NCBI RefSeq assembly: GCF_901482605.1 | Contig: NZ_LR590481.1 | Location: forward strand, 124,001 to 188,000 | Origin: Hathewaya histolytica | GTDB taxonomy: Bacteria; Bacillota; Clostridia; Clostridiales; Clostridiaceae | Reading direction: 5' to 3' | Length of the DNA: 64,000 nt | Shown here: positions 49,259 to 62,738 of the stretch, piece by piece | Position numbering within the stretch: the first letter of the stretch is position 1 | Layout: the number at the start of each line of letters is the position of its first letter | The notes under the pieces: model-generated | What the model was told of the DNA's origin: nothing | Databases searched by the model: none | Seen by the model: the letters and a program-made list of their open reading frames with translations, nothing else | Translations under genes and position numbers: made by a program

Positions 49259-49777
49259 TATTTCATTATCTAGAGCTTCTTCGTATAAAACAACATCAGG
49301 TTTTACTAGGGAATTGCATTCATTGCAATAAGGAATTATATTAGGACTATTTATTATATAATTGAGATCATAATGTTTATTACACTTAGTACAGTAATTT
49401 CTATGAACAGAACCATGCAATTCTTGTACATTTTTGGAACCAGCTTTTTGATGAAGACCATCGATGTTTTGAGTTATTACCCCCTTTAGTTTACCACTAG
49501 CTTCTAATCTAGCTAGTGCTAGATGGGCATTGTTCGGACTTGCATTAGGAAAAAGTACTCTCTCCTTATAAAATTTATAAAATTCTTCTGTATGTTCTAT
49601 AAAAAATCTGTAATTTAGCATAACTTCAGGAGAATACTTAAATCTATACTTTGTGTTGTATAATCCATTTTCAGATCTAAAATCAGGGATATTACTTTCA
49701 GTAGATACACCAGCTCCGCCGAAGAATACAATATTATGATTCTTATCTATAATTTTTTCTAATTTTAAATAGCTCAT
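49244..49777 (-). pseudogene. cobB: C-terminally truncated sirtuin (NAD-dependent deacylase)
   Basis: 177 residues against about 245 for CobB/SIR2. Present: FFGGAGVSTESNIPDFR (NAD), TQNIDGLHQKAG, catalytic His in ELHGSVHRNYC, the four zinc Cys (CTKC, CNEC) and KPDVVLYEEALDNEII. Then the frame ends with KMQ and a stop, inside a terminator hairpin. The last 65 or so residues, with the GTSL and NAD-ribose contacts, are missing. A deletion joining the gene to the terminator of the opposing operon is the simple reading. It is probably inactive. Confidence 0.8.
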
Positions 49778-50075
49778 TTAAATCACCTCTACTATATTAT
49801 TATATCTAATTAAGTGAAAAATTAATTGAATTATAAGCTATAATAGTTTTAAAGTATATGTTATATAAGGATTTAGATATATACTAAACCAGGTGTATCA
49901 ATAATTAAAAAGAAAAGAAAAAATAAGAAAATTAAAGAATAGTAAATATAATTAGTATAGATAGGAGTTTTTAGAAATTTACAAGGTTTTAATTATGATA
50001 TTATATATTTCGTAGTTTGGTTCTAAATTTAATTAGAACTTAATCAAGTCAGCAAGTTTAAGAAATAAAAAAGTG
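49778..50075. other. Intergenic before rRNA operon 2
   Basis: AT-rich spacer; no gene or RNA recognised before the rRNA promoter. Confidence 0.5.
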
Positions 50076-50104
50076 TTGACAAGATAAAAAACATCTGATA
50101 AGAT
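50076..50104 (+). promoter_or_regulatory. rRNA operon 2 promoter
   Basis: TTGACA, 17-nt spacer, TAAGAT about 150 nt before the 16S gene. The spacer sequence differs from operon 1. Confidence 0.8.
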
Positions 50105-50251
50105 TTAATAGTCGCTTGAAGAGAGTGACAAAAACGAAAGAAATTGGTCTTTGAAAATTAAACAGAGTAAGATAAAAGAACTCGCATTCTTTTGAGAAAA
50201 AGAAAAAACAATTCAAGTCAGTAAAATGCTTGAGCAAGAAGGAAAACTTTT

Positions 50252-51775
<1,524 letters not shown>

Positions 51776-51927
51776 ATCGAGAAGGCTATCGCCTTTTCGT
51801 AGCGAGCACTTACTCTGTTTAATTTTGAAGGACTAAAGTTCTTCAATTTTGTTCTTTGAAAATTGCACAATGAATAAATAAACTATAATTAACTGATTAA
51901 TATAAATTAATTTAGTTACTCATGATA

Positions 51928-54832
<2,905 letters not shown>

Positions 54833-54877
54833 AATATAGTTTTCATTGTGCAATTTTGAGAGAACATCTCTCAATGC

Positions 54878-54995
54878 ATCCGGTGGTAATGGCGTAAAGG
54901 TAACACTCCTTCCCATACCGAACAGGTAAGTTAAGCTTTATAGCGCTGATGGTACTGCAGGGGAAGCCCTGTGGGAGAGTAAGACACTGCCGGGT
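54878..54995 (+). rRNA. rrf: 5S ribosomal RNA (operon 2)
   Basis: Copy of the operon 1 gene with one base changed. Followed by three tRNA genes. Confidence 0.95.
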
Positions 54996-55004
54996 AAATA
55001 TTAT

Positions 55005-55079
55005 TCCGAAGTAGCTCAATGGTGGAGCACTCGGCTGTTAACCGATAGGTTGGAGGTTCGAATCCTCTCTTCGGAGCCA
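55005..55079 (+). tRNA. tRNA-Asn (GTT)
   Basis: 75 nt with encoded CCA; TCCGAAG / CTTCGGA acceptor, anticodon loop CTGTTAA. Confidence 0.96.
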
Positions 55080-55083
55080 ATAT

Positions 55084-55159
<76 letters not shown>

Positions 55160-55166
55160 ATAGAGT

Positions 55167-55240
<74 letters not shown>

Positions 55241-55241
<1 letters not shown>

Positions 55242-55283
55242 AAAAAAGTATCCCATAAAATTTATGGGATACTTTTTTTATTT
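55241..55283. terminator. Terminator of rRNA operon 2 (also faces the LD-carboxypeptidase gene)
   Basis: AAAAAAAGTATCCCATAAA / TTTATGGGATACTTTTTTT, a near-perfect hairpin with T run. Confidence 0.9.
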
Positions 55284-55335
55284 ATACTATGTTTTAATAA
55301 TTGCTTTAAAGTATGGCCTTTATTTAAATTATGAT

Positions 55336-56271
55336 TTAAATCTTAAATGGAGGGCTTAAGACATTAATTAGATTCTTTTCACTATCGAGTGATACTTCTA
55401 TACCTATTGGGAGTGTAAGTTTAGGATAGTAATGTCCAGAAGAGAAATTACTTAAAATAGGTATATTTAGTTTGCATAGATTACTTTTTAGCACCTCTTC
55501 TAACTTTAAACTTTTACTATAATCTTTTAATTCACAATTTGTAAATCCACCCAAAATAATTCCTCTACATTTTTGAAGTTTTCCACTTAATAGAAGTTGA
55601 GTTAACATTCTATCTATCTTATAGGGTGCTTCACCTATCTCCTCTATAAATAGTATATTATCTTTAAAATCTATTTCGTATGGTGTTCCTAGTGTGCTAC
55701 AAATTAAGCATAGGTTCCCACCAACTAAACGTCCCTTGGCTTTGCCATTGACCAAAGATATGGTCTTTATATGGGGTGGGTTTTCTAATATATATGGTTT
55801 CTTCATAGTATTAGTTATACTTTCTATAAAGCTATTATAGGTATAAGGTTCTTTTAAATCAGAGGTTAACATAGGCCCATGGAACGTAGGAAAGTTACAT
55901 CTTTGACATATTGTATTTAATAAAACTGTTATATCACTAAAACCCATAAATATCTTTTTATTTTCTCTTATAATATCAAAATCTATATATGGGAGAATTC
56001 TCATGGCTCCATAGCCTCCCCTAATACATAGAATCATCTTAACTGTACTATCTTTAAACATATCCATTAAATCTTCAGCTCTATCCTTATCATCTCCTGC
56101 CAAGTATCCTTTTCTCTTGTAGATATGTTTTCCTTCTTTAACCTTAAAACCTAAAGATTTTATAAGAGAGATACCTGATTTTATTTTTTCATAATCTTCG
56201 GCACTAGAGGGACAAATAACTCCTATAGTATCGCCAATATTCAATGAATTTAACTTATTAATTTTTATCAC
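55336..56271 (-). CDS. LD-carboxypeptidase, S66 family
   Basis: 311 residues. S66 enzymes remove D-Ala from muropeptide tetrapeptides (LdcA-like) or self-immunity peptides (MccF-like). Start LNIGDTIGVICPSS, RGGYGAMRILPYID, nucleophile Ser in GFSDIT, NLCLICSTLGTPYE, catalytic Glu in LFIEEIGEAPYKIDRML and His in SSGHYYP form the full Ser-Glu-His triad. Family size. GGAAGTG lies before ATG on this strand. Cytosolic: no signal peptide. Confidence 0.9.
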   Translation of the reverse strand: MIKINKLNSLNIGDTIGVICPSSAEDYEKIKSGISLIKSLGFKVKEGKHIYKRKGYLAGDDKDRAEDLMDMFKDSTVKMILCIRGGYGAMRILPYIDFDIIRENKKIFMGFSDITVLLNTICQRCNFPTFHGPMLTSDLKEPYTYNSFIESITNTMKKPYILENPPHIKTISLVNGKAKGRLVGGNLCLICSTLGTPYEIDFKDNILFIEEIGEAPYKIDRMLTQLLLSGKLQKCRGIILGGFTNCELKDYSKSLKLEEVLKSNLCKLNIPILSNFSSGHYYPKLTLPIGIEVSLDSEKNLINVLSPPFKI

Positions 56272-56508
56272 TTCCTTTAAAAATTCAAATATTAACGCTA
56301 AGTTTTTTATATAAAAATAGGGTATTTGTATTTATATAATATTATTATATAGTACGATTACGTACTCTTTTCTTATAAAAACAAACTATATAGGAGTATA
56401 AATGAAATCAAAGGAAAGTTTATCTTGGTGAGAATAATTTACTGCTATTACATTTGGCAGCCTTTAATCATTTAATAATATATAATACAGTCTCTGGACA
56501 CAGTAGCT

Positions 56509-56550
56509 AAAAGACATAAAGCTTAGTATAATCTTTATATGTCTTTTTAA
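56509..56550 (+). terminator. Terminator-like hairpin before a membrane protein gene
   Basis: AAAAGACATA / TATGTCTTTT with T5. It lies 32 nt upstream of the next start, with no gene before it on this strand, so it may act as a leader attenuator. Confidence 0.55.
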
Positions 56551-56581
56551 TGAGGAAAATATTTTGATGGGGGTTATATTT

Positions 56582-57067
56582 ATGGCATTGTATAAAGAGG
56601 TAGTTGAAAGGAAGACTAACTCTATAATTTTTAATTGCTTAATTATGTTGATGTGTTTTATAGTAATTTCAGATTTATTTAAATCCATGCAAAATAAGAT
56701 AGCTTTTTATAGCATCATAAGGTATGGATTATATCTATCAATGGGGGCATTGTTTTTCTTACATATGAGGAGAATTAAGACAAAATACAAGTATAGTGTT
56801 ATACAAAATGAATTAATTATACATAAGATAATAGGAAATGAAGAGAGTTTAGTTGAGGCTATAAATTTAAATAAGATAGAAAATATTGAGAGATGTCACT
56901 ACTTAAGGGATATTTTTTGTTTTTATAGAAGCAAAAAGTATAATATAGGTATGATTACGAAACAGAATTATATATGCATATATAGGTCAGGTAATAAACT
57001 TAAAAAGTTTTATTTTAAGCCTAGTGATAAGCTTATTAAGACTATAGAGAAGTCTATTATATTTTAA
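56582..57067 (+). CDS. Two-helix membrane protein with PH-like cytoplasmic domain
   Basis: 161 residues. Two transmembrane helices at about 14-32 and 44-62 (IIFNCLIMLMCFIVI; YGLYLSMGALFFLHM), then a basic hinge (RRIKTKYKYSV) and a soluble domain (IQNELIIHKIIG, INLNKIENIERC, YICIYRSGNKLKKFYFKPSD). Its strand-rich pattern resembles bacterial PH-like (bPH2/YdbT-type) domains. Function unknown. ATG 56582 has GGGGG before it; ATG 56564/56567 lack a site. A bidirectional terminator follows. Confidence 0.7.
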   Translation: MALYKEVVERKTNSIIFNCLIMLMCFIVISDLFKSMQNKIAFYSIIRYGLYLSMGALFFLHMRRIKTKYKYSVIQNELIIHKIIGNEESLVEAINLNKIENIERCHYLRDIFCFYRSKKYNIGMITKQNYICIYRSGNKLKKFYFKPSDKLIKTIEKSIIF

Positions 57068-57088
57068 ATAATTATATAGTGTAAAGGT

Positions 57089-57126
57089 AGAGCTTTAGTA
57101 TCATATAAATATTGAACTAAAGCTCT
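57089..57126. terminator. Bidirectional terminator
   Basis: AGAGCTTTAGT / ACTAAAGCTCT between converging genes. Confidence 0.8.
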
Positions 57127-57132
57127 TTTATA

Positions 57133-58296
57133 TTATTTACTTTTTTTATTGTCGTACATTTCTATTGTCATTTCTCTTAATAAATCTTCCCTTTCTATAA
57201 TATCAATTGAAGTTAGGCATATCGACTTTATAATTTTTAGGCATTGAGATTTTGCAAAGTCAGATAAAGTTAGTAATTCAAATTCCTTAGAAGGAAATTG
57301 AATATTATCTTCGCTACTATTACAAATTGATATTGAAGGGTATATGCAAGGTGTTGTATGGCTTATAGAGCCTATACTAAGCCCATAGGGTATATTTCTA
57401 CAACAATCAATATCTATAATTCCGCATTCTTTCAAATTATGACTGAAAACTCTAGAGAGTGATTTGTTAGTCAATAACTCTCTACAAGGTAGTTCGAACA
57501 TATGTGTGTAGACATCTACGTTTAATATATTAGATAAGCCCTTTAATATGTCTTTAATGGAGCTTTCCAAACATTCACAGTTGCTAAGAGTATTACCTCT
57601 TATATAAAACCTTAAGGATGCCTCAGGATGGAGGTTATAAGGACCATCTAGGCTGTTAATAGACAAACCATCTATAGAATATAAATTATTATTATTTTTA
57701 ATTAGAGAGTTTAAAATATTAAAAGTCAAGAGACAAGCATCTAAAGTAGAGGAAGAGATTTCTCCTTCTTCAGAAGTTTTTCTAGATTTAAAGGTTATTT
57801 CAAAGGGAATAAGTGCACAAGAAGTTCCACTTTCTAAAGTTTCATTATAAACATGGGGGCACATTATAATATCGATATCTTTAAATGTATTTTCTCTTGC
57901 AATTGCCAGTTCTGCACCATTGAAATTATCACCAGGACAACCTACAACTGTTATGCTTCCTCCTATTTCAGAAATAATATTTTGCATAGCTAAAGCACAG
58001 CCTATGCTTATAGCTGCATTTAAATTATTTCCATATATGTGACCTTCCTTTGAGGCAGAGTATTTACAAATGTAACAGACTTTCGGATGACCTTCACCGA
58101 TTTGAGCAAAAAAGCTAGTGTTTATATTTAAGAAGTTTTTTTCTACTTTAAAGTTGAATTTTTTTAATAAGTTAATTATGTATTCACAAGTCTTTTTTTC
58201 TTTAAAAGGAAGCTCTTTATTTTTATATACAAACTGTGATAGAGAGAAAATTTCTTCTTTGATAGTTGAAAGATAGGTAATAGTTTTTTGTTTCAT
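57133..58296 (-). CDS. M20-family amidohydrolase-like protein lacking its metal motif
   Basis: 387 residues, M20D size and order. In active AbgB/HipO-type enzymes the metal motif is D-A-L-P near H-A-C-G-H-N; here the equivalent is YSASKEGHIYGNNLNAAIS, with Tyr for the metal Cys and Asn for His. The Glu pair of TPAEE is PGDNF. Later His positions (CPHVYNE; SISHTTPCIYP) remain. The dimerisation-domain region (about 165-275) is intact. Probably a pseudoenzyme or an enzyme with a different centre. The frame is intact, the site GGAGTG is good and there is no neighbour in an operon. Confidence 0.7.
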   Translation of the reverse strand: MKQKTITYLSTIKEEIFSLSQFVYKNKELPFKEKKTCEYIINLLKKFNFKVEKNFLNINTSFFAQIGEGHPKVCYICKYSASKEGHIYGNNLNAAISIGCALAMQNIISEIGGSITVVGCPGDNFNGAELAIARENTFKDIDIIMCPHVYNETLESGTSCALIPFEITFKSRKTSEEGEISSSTLDACLLTFNILNSLIKNNNNLYSIDGLSINSLDGPYNLHPEASLRFYIRGNTLSNCECLESSIKDILKGLSNILNVDVYTHMFELPCRELLTNKSLSRVFSHNLKECGIIDIDCCRNIPYGLSIGSISHTTPCIYPSISICNSSEDNIQFPSKEFELLTLSDFAKSQCLKIIKSICLTSIDIIEREDLLREMTIEMYDNKKSK

Positions 58297-58518
58297 ACTC
58301 TAATCACTCCAAACGTATTTAAATTTATTAACAAAGTTTTGTTAGATGAATATAATAAAATAGTATTAATATTATAACCATCTTTTATTTTAATATTAAA
58401 ATTGAAATTATATATAATCTTTATTAGATAAAGTAGTATTACTTAGTTTATTTTTGAATAAAATATATTATATGAGGCAAAAATTCAGATAAATCCTAGC
58501 ACTCTTTTAAGGAGGACA
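58297..58518. other. Divergent intergenic region
   Basis: AT-rich region between the M20-like gene and csfB. Promoters for both are expected here; none is clear by eye. Confidence 0.4.
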
Positions 58519-58521
58519 TTG

Positions 58522-58719
58522 ATGAAAAAAAAGAGTTGTATAATATGCAGAAAGCCTCTAAATGATGGTATAATGATAAAAGGAAGACGAATTTGTAGTG
58601 ATTGTGAAGCGAGATTAATTAAAGAAGATATAAACACAGATTTTTATGAGTATTTTAAAGATCGTATAAAAAGAAGTATTACACGTTACACGATAAAGGG
58701 AGTGGAAAAAGAGTGTTAA
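58522..58719 (+). CDS. csfB: Anti-sigma factor Gin (CsfB)
   Basis: 65 residues. Zinc-type Cys pairs CIICRKPL and ICSDC are the mark of CsfB/Gin, a forespore protein that holds sigma-G (and sigma-E) inactive until late in sporulation. The helical C-terminus (FYEYFKDRIKRSI) is also typical. Starts at ATG 58522 after AAGGAGGAC. Its place before yaaO, tmk and darA matches Bacillus subtilis gene order. It overlaps the next start by 7 nt. It also shows that the organism forms spores. Confidence 0.9.
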   Translation: MKKKSCIICRKPLNDGIMIKGRRICSDCEARLIKEDINTDFYEYFKDRIKRSITRYTIKGVEKEC

Positions 58720-60149
58720 GATTACCACTTATAGATGGTATTAATAAATATATAAAGGAAAATAATATCCCATTTACTATGCCAGGTCATAAGTCAGGCA
58801 AGGGATTTTTAAGCGTAGAAGAGGGTAAGTTATTTTATGAAAATATTTTAAAAGGTGATATAACCGAAGTAGAAGGTGTAGATAATCTTCATAATCCTGA
58901 AGATATTATAAAAGAATCTCAAAATATGTTGAGTAAGTTTTATGGAAGTTATAAATCTTACTACTTAGTAAATGGAAGCACTAGTGGTAATATGGCTATG
59001 ATATATGCTACCTTTAATAAAGGGGATAAAATAATATTAGAGAGAAATTGCCATAAATCCATTTTTAATGCTGTTATAATGAGGGAATTAGAACCTGTTT
59101 ATTTAAAAAATAAATTACATGAGGTATTCAATGCTCCTTTCTCTCTAGATAGGGAGCATTTCTTAAGTCTTATTAAAAATAATAAGGATGCAAAGGGTAT
59201 AGTTATTACTTATCCAAATTATTATGGAGTTTGTGTGGACCTTTCAGAAATCATAAAAGAGGCTAAAAAGTATAATATGAAAGTTCTAGTTGATTGTGCA
59301 CATGGAGCACATTTTGGTATTATAGAGGACATACCTCAAAATCCTATAAAATTAGGGGCTGATATGGTTGTTATGAGTTCACACAAGACCCTTTCAAGTT
59401 TTACACAAACAGCTTATTTACATATAAATGATTCTGTGGACGTAGAGAAGGTTGACTTCTATGTTAGTGCATTTATGAGTACAAGTCCATCATATGTTTT
59501 AATGATGTCTATGGAATTTGCGAGATTTTATCTAGAAAAATATGGAGCAGAAGCTTATAAAAATTTTTTAGATTTAATATTAGAGTATAGAGAGAAAATA
59601 AATAACCTACAAGGATTTACAACTATGGGAAAAGAGCATATGTATATAGGTAGGAATGATACATTAGATACATCCATAGACCTAACTAGGCTTGTTATAA
59701 GTTTAGATGATAGATTTAATTCTCATAAACTTTTGGATTATTTAAGGGCGAATAAAATCCAAGGTGAAATGAGTGATGGTAAAAATGTTATTTTAATTCC
59801 TAGTGTGTTTAATGGTAGAGATGATTTTGAAAGTCTATATAATGTTTTAAAAAGTTGTAATTTAGGTTATTTAAAGGGAGATGAACAGATAGTATCTATG
59901 GATTATAATATTCCAGATAGTGTTTTGAGGCCTTTTGAGGTAATGGAAAGAGAAAAGATATTAGTTGATATAAACCTTTCTGAGGACAAGGTATGTGCAA
60001 AAGCTATAGTTCCTTACCCACCAGGAGTACCACTTGTAATGCCTGGTGAAGTTATAAATAAACAAGCTATAGAACTTATAAAATTCTATAGTAAAAACAA
60101 TAAAACTGTAATGGGCATGAAAGATGGAGGCATATTTGTCGTAGAGTAA
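58713..60149 (+). CDS. Orn/Lys/Arg decarboxylase family PLP enzyme (YaaO-like)
   Basis: 478 residues, the short (about 480-residue) group without the N-terminal wing domain of the large enterobacterial enzymes. FTMPGHKSGKGF, VEGVDNLHNPEDII, VNGSTSGNMAMI, LVDCAHGAHFG (PLP Asp), MSSHKTLSSFTQTAYLH (PLP Lys) and PYPPGVPLVMPGE are all present. Acts on a basic amino acid, probably arginine or lysine; the exact substrate is unclear. GTG start overlapping csfB. Syntenic with B. subtilis yaaO. Confidence 0.88.
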   Translation: MLRLPLIDGINKYIKENNIPFTMPGHKSGKGFLSVEEGKLFYENILKGDITEVEGVDNLHNPEDIIKESQNMLSKFYGSYKSYYLVNGSTSGNMAMIYATFNKGDKIILERNCHKSIFNAVIMRELEPVYLKNKLHEVFNAPFSLDREHFLSLIKNNKDAKGIVITYPNYYGVCVDLSEIIKEAKKYNMKVLVDCAHGAHFGIIEDIPQNPIKLGADMVVMSSHKTLSSFTQTAYLHINDSVDVEKVDFYVSAFMSTSPSYVLMMSMEFARFYLEKYGAEAYKNFLDLILEYREKINNLQGFTTMGKEHMYIGRNDTLDTSIDLTRLVISLDDRFNSHKLLDYLRANKIQGEMSDGKNVILIPSVFNGRDDFESLYNVLKSCNLGYLKGDEQIVSMDYNIPDSVLRPFEVMEREKILVDINLSEDKVCAKAIVPYPPGVPLVMPGEVINKQAIELIKFYSKNNKTVMGMKDGGIFVVE

Positions 60150-60212
60150 AATTAGTTTAATAGAAGCGTAATTTAAACAAGAGATATAAAATAGATTTAG
60201 GAGAGATTTTTT

Positions 60213-60854
60213 ATGAATTTTAAGGGAGTCTTTATTACATTAGAGGGTGGAGAAGGCGTTGGGAAAACAACGCAAATCAAAAATATAGAGGAATATTTTA
60301 AGCAAAATAATATATCGTACATATCCACAAGGGAACCAGGTGGAATTAAAATATCAGAAAAAATAAGAGAGATAATCTTAGATAAAAGTAATACAGATAT
60401 GGACGAAAGGACAGAAGCATTATTATATGCTGCAGCTAGAAGACAACATTTAGCTGATAAGGTTATACCGGCCTTAAAAGAGGGAAAGATAGTAATATGT
60501 GATAGATTTATAGATTCTTCATTAGCATATCAAGGATTTGCAAGGGGAATAGGAATGAAAGAAGTTCTGGCTATAAATGAGTTTGCAATAGAAGAATGTA
60601 TGCCAGATTTAACAATATATTTAGATATAGAACCCGTAAAAGGAATTCAAAGAGTAAAAAATAGAAAAGGTGAAATAAATAGATTAGATTTAGAAAGCCT
60701 TAGTTTTCATGAAAAAGTTAGACAAGGATATTTAAAACTACTAGAGGTTTATCCTAATAGAATTAAGAAGATTTCAGCAGAAGGTACCGAAGAAGAAGTC
60801 TTTTATAAAATTAAAGAGTTGATAGGAAATTCAATAAAGGATAATGCGAAATAG
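60213..60854 (+). CDS. tmk: Thymidylate kinase
   Basis: 213 residues. Phosphorylates dTMP to dTDP. P-loop EGGEGVGKTTQ (about 11-20), TREPGG, CDRFIDSSLAYQGFARG and the lid stretch RKGEINRLD are typical. AGGAGAG before ATG. Part of the csfB-yaaO-tmk-darA-holB block. Confidence 0.94.
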   Translation: MNFKGVFITLEGGEGVGKTTQIKNIEEYFKQNNISYISTREPGGIKISEKIREIILDKSNTDMDERTEALLYAAARRQHLADKVIPALKEGKIVICDRFIDSSLAYQGFARGIGMKEVLAINEFAIEECMPDLTIYLDIEPVKGIQRVKNRKGEINRLDLESLSFHEKVRQGYLKLLEVYPNRIKKISAEGTEEEVFYKIKELIGNSIKDNAK

Positions 60855-60956
60855 ATAAAATCAAAGTTAGATAACTTACTAAGTAGGTAAAAGTATGATA
60901 AAATAGAATAAAACAATAATATAACGGGCTTTTATCACAATAAGGAGGTTGATTTT

Positions 60957-61286
60957 ATGAAGTTAGTAATTTCCATAGTTCAAGATCAAGATGCTAATGA
61001 TTTAGTTGACGTTTTGACAGATAATGGGTATAGGGTTACAAAACTTGCAACCACAGGTGGATTTTTAAAAGCAGGTAATACTACATTAATGATAGGTGTA
61101 GAGGATGAAAATGTAGACAACTTAGTTGGAATAATTGAAGAAGTGTGTAAGACAAGACAACAAATGGTTGCATCTCCGGCAACTACAACAAGTTCAGCGG
61201 GAGTTTATATGCCATATCCAGTAGAAATTAAAATTGGAGGAGCTACCATATTTGTTGTAGATGTAGAGAAGTTTGTTAAGATATAA
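60957..61286 (+). CDS. darA: Cyclic di-AMP receptor, PII-like (DarA/PstA/YaaQ), copy 1
   Basis: 109 residues, a single ferredoxin-like PII-type domain. LVISIVQDQDANDLVDVL, YRVTKLATTGGFLKAGNTTLMIGVED and the C-terminal VEIKIGGATIFVVDVEKF match YaaQ. The T-T-GGFLKAGNTT loop is where DarA and PstA bind c-di-AMP; all its residues are kept. AAGGAGGTT before ATG. Located between tmk and holB as in B. subtilis. A second copy follows. Confidence 0.92.
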   Translation: MKLVISIVQDQDANDLVDVLTDNGYRVTKLATTGGFLKAGNTTLMIGVEDENVDNLVGIIEEVCKTRQQMVASPATTTSSAGVYMPYPVEIKIGGATIFVVDVEKFVKI

Positions 61287-61403
61287 AATTTCAAAATCAA
61301 AATAACTTATATAGAATAGACCAACGATTACAACGCTTGTTTTAACTAGAATATTTCGAGTAAAACAGTAGGTATAACCTATTTAGATTAGGAGGTTGGT
61401 TTT

Positions 61404-61733
61404 ATGAAACTAATAATTACTATTGTACAAGATAGGGATGCTAATAGTCTGATAAGTGAGCTTACAGAAAGAAAGTATGGAGTTACAAAACTTGCATCCA
61501 CAGGTGGATTTTTAAAGTCAGGAAACACCACTTTGATGATAGGTATAGAGGATGATAAAGTTAATCATGTTATAGACATCATTAAAGAAACTTGTAACAA
61601 GAGAGAAGAAATTATAGTCCCAGTACAACCTGTATCAGATATAGGGGCTTTTTATTCCTCAGAGCCAATAAAGGTTAACGTGGGAGGAGCTACGGTATTT
61701 GTAGTTAATGTTTATAAGTTTGTGAAGAAATAA
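61404..61733 (+). CDS. Cyclic di-AMP receptor-like PII protein, copy 2
   Basis: 109 residues, a paralogue of the preceding gene (about 60% identical by eye). The ligand loop YGVTKLASTGGFLKSGNTTLMIGIED is intact and the C-terminus is VNVGGATVFVVNVYKF. The B-loop region (about 68-85: KREEIIVPVQPVSDIGAFYSS) is the part that differs most, and in PstA this loop is what changes on ligand binding. Same AGGAGGTTG site. Tandem duplication before holB. Confidence 0.9.
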   Translation: MKLIITIVQDRDANSLISELTERKYGVTKLASTGGFLKSGNTTLMIGIEDDKVNHVIDIIKETCNKREEIIVPVQPVSDIGAFYSSEPIKVNVGGATVFVVNVYKFVKK

Positions 61734-61792
61734 AATAAGCATAATTTTATAACTAAATAATGGATATAAAGACTGAAGGAGAGTTTAAATAG

Positions 61793-62737
61793 ATGAGCTT
61801 AGGGAATATTATAATAGGGCACAGTAACATGTTGCATTTATTGGAACAAACTATTTATAATAAAAAATTTACCCATGCTCATCTTTTTGTAGGAGAAGAT
61901 GGCATAGGTAAGAGTCTAATTGCAAATAGGCTAGGGAAAATTATTTTAAATTGTGATCAGAAATTAGATCATGTAGATTTAATACACTGGAAGTTAGGGA
62001 AAAACAAAAAAAGTATCGGCGTAGATGATATAAGAATTTTAAATGAAGAGATTAATAAAAAACCTTATGAAGGTAGTAATAAAGTTATAATAGTATATAG
62101 TGCGGATAAAATGACTATACAGGCTCAGAATGCTTTTTTAAAAACTATAGAAGAGCCACCTTATGGTATACATATTTTTTTGTTGTGTGAAAGTTTAAAT
62201 TCTATACTAGAAACTATAAAATCAAGATGTCAAATACATAAATTAAAACCGTTAAACCAAGATGAAATGTTATACTTTTTAAAAGAAAAATATGGGCATT
62301 TAAATGAAGGTGAAATCAAAGTATTAGTGGCTTTTAGTGATGGAATACCTGGCAAAGCAGAAACTTTAGTCTATGATGAGACTTTTAAAGAAATGAGAAA
62401 TACCACAATAGAATTTTTAAAAGATTTAAGGAAGAGTAATATAGAATTCTTAAATTATGAGTCTACTTTTATAAAATATAAAGATAAAAAAGATGAGTTT
62501 TTCCAATGTTTTTTAAGTTTTTTAAGGGATTCTATAATATATAAAGAGACGGCAAATAAAAACATTTTAATTAATCAAGATAAAATTAAGGATATAGAGA
62601 AGATATGTAGTGTATTTTCATTTTCACAGTTAAATGATATTATAAAGATAATTAGTGAAAGCAGAGATAATTTAGAAAAAAACCTCAACCCAACACTAGT
62701 TTTTAGTACAATGCTACTTAAGATACAGGAGGTATAG
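61793..62737 (+). CDS. holB: DNA polymerase III delta' subunit
   Basis: 314 residues. Clamp-loader subunit. GHSNMLHLLEQTI, HAHLFVGEDGIGKSLIANRLG (a Walker A with Ser), VIIVYSADKMTIQAQNAFLKTIEEPP and the SRC motif in IKSRCQIHKL are typical. The zinc-binding Cys cluster of E. coli delta' is reduced to a single LNCDQ Cys. AAGGAGAG before ATG. It ends 1 nt before yaaT. Confidence 0.92.
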   Translation: MSLGNIIIGHSNMLHLLEQTIYNKKFTHAHLFVGEDGIGKSLIANRLGKIILNCDQKLDHVDLIHWKLGKNKKSIGVDDIRILNEEINKKPYEGSNKVIIVYSADKMTIQAQNAFLKTIEEPPYGIHIFLLCESLNSILETIKSRCQIHKLKPLNQDEMLYFLKEKYGHLNEGEIKVLVAFSDGIPGKAETLVYDETFKEMRNTTIEFLKDLRKSNIEFLNYESTFIKYKDKKDEFFQCFLSFLRDSIIYKETANKNILINQDKIKDIEKICSVFSFSQLNDIIKIISESRDNLEKNLNPTLVFSTMLLKIQEV

Positions 62738-62738
62738 A

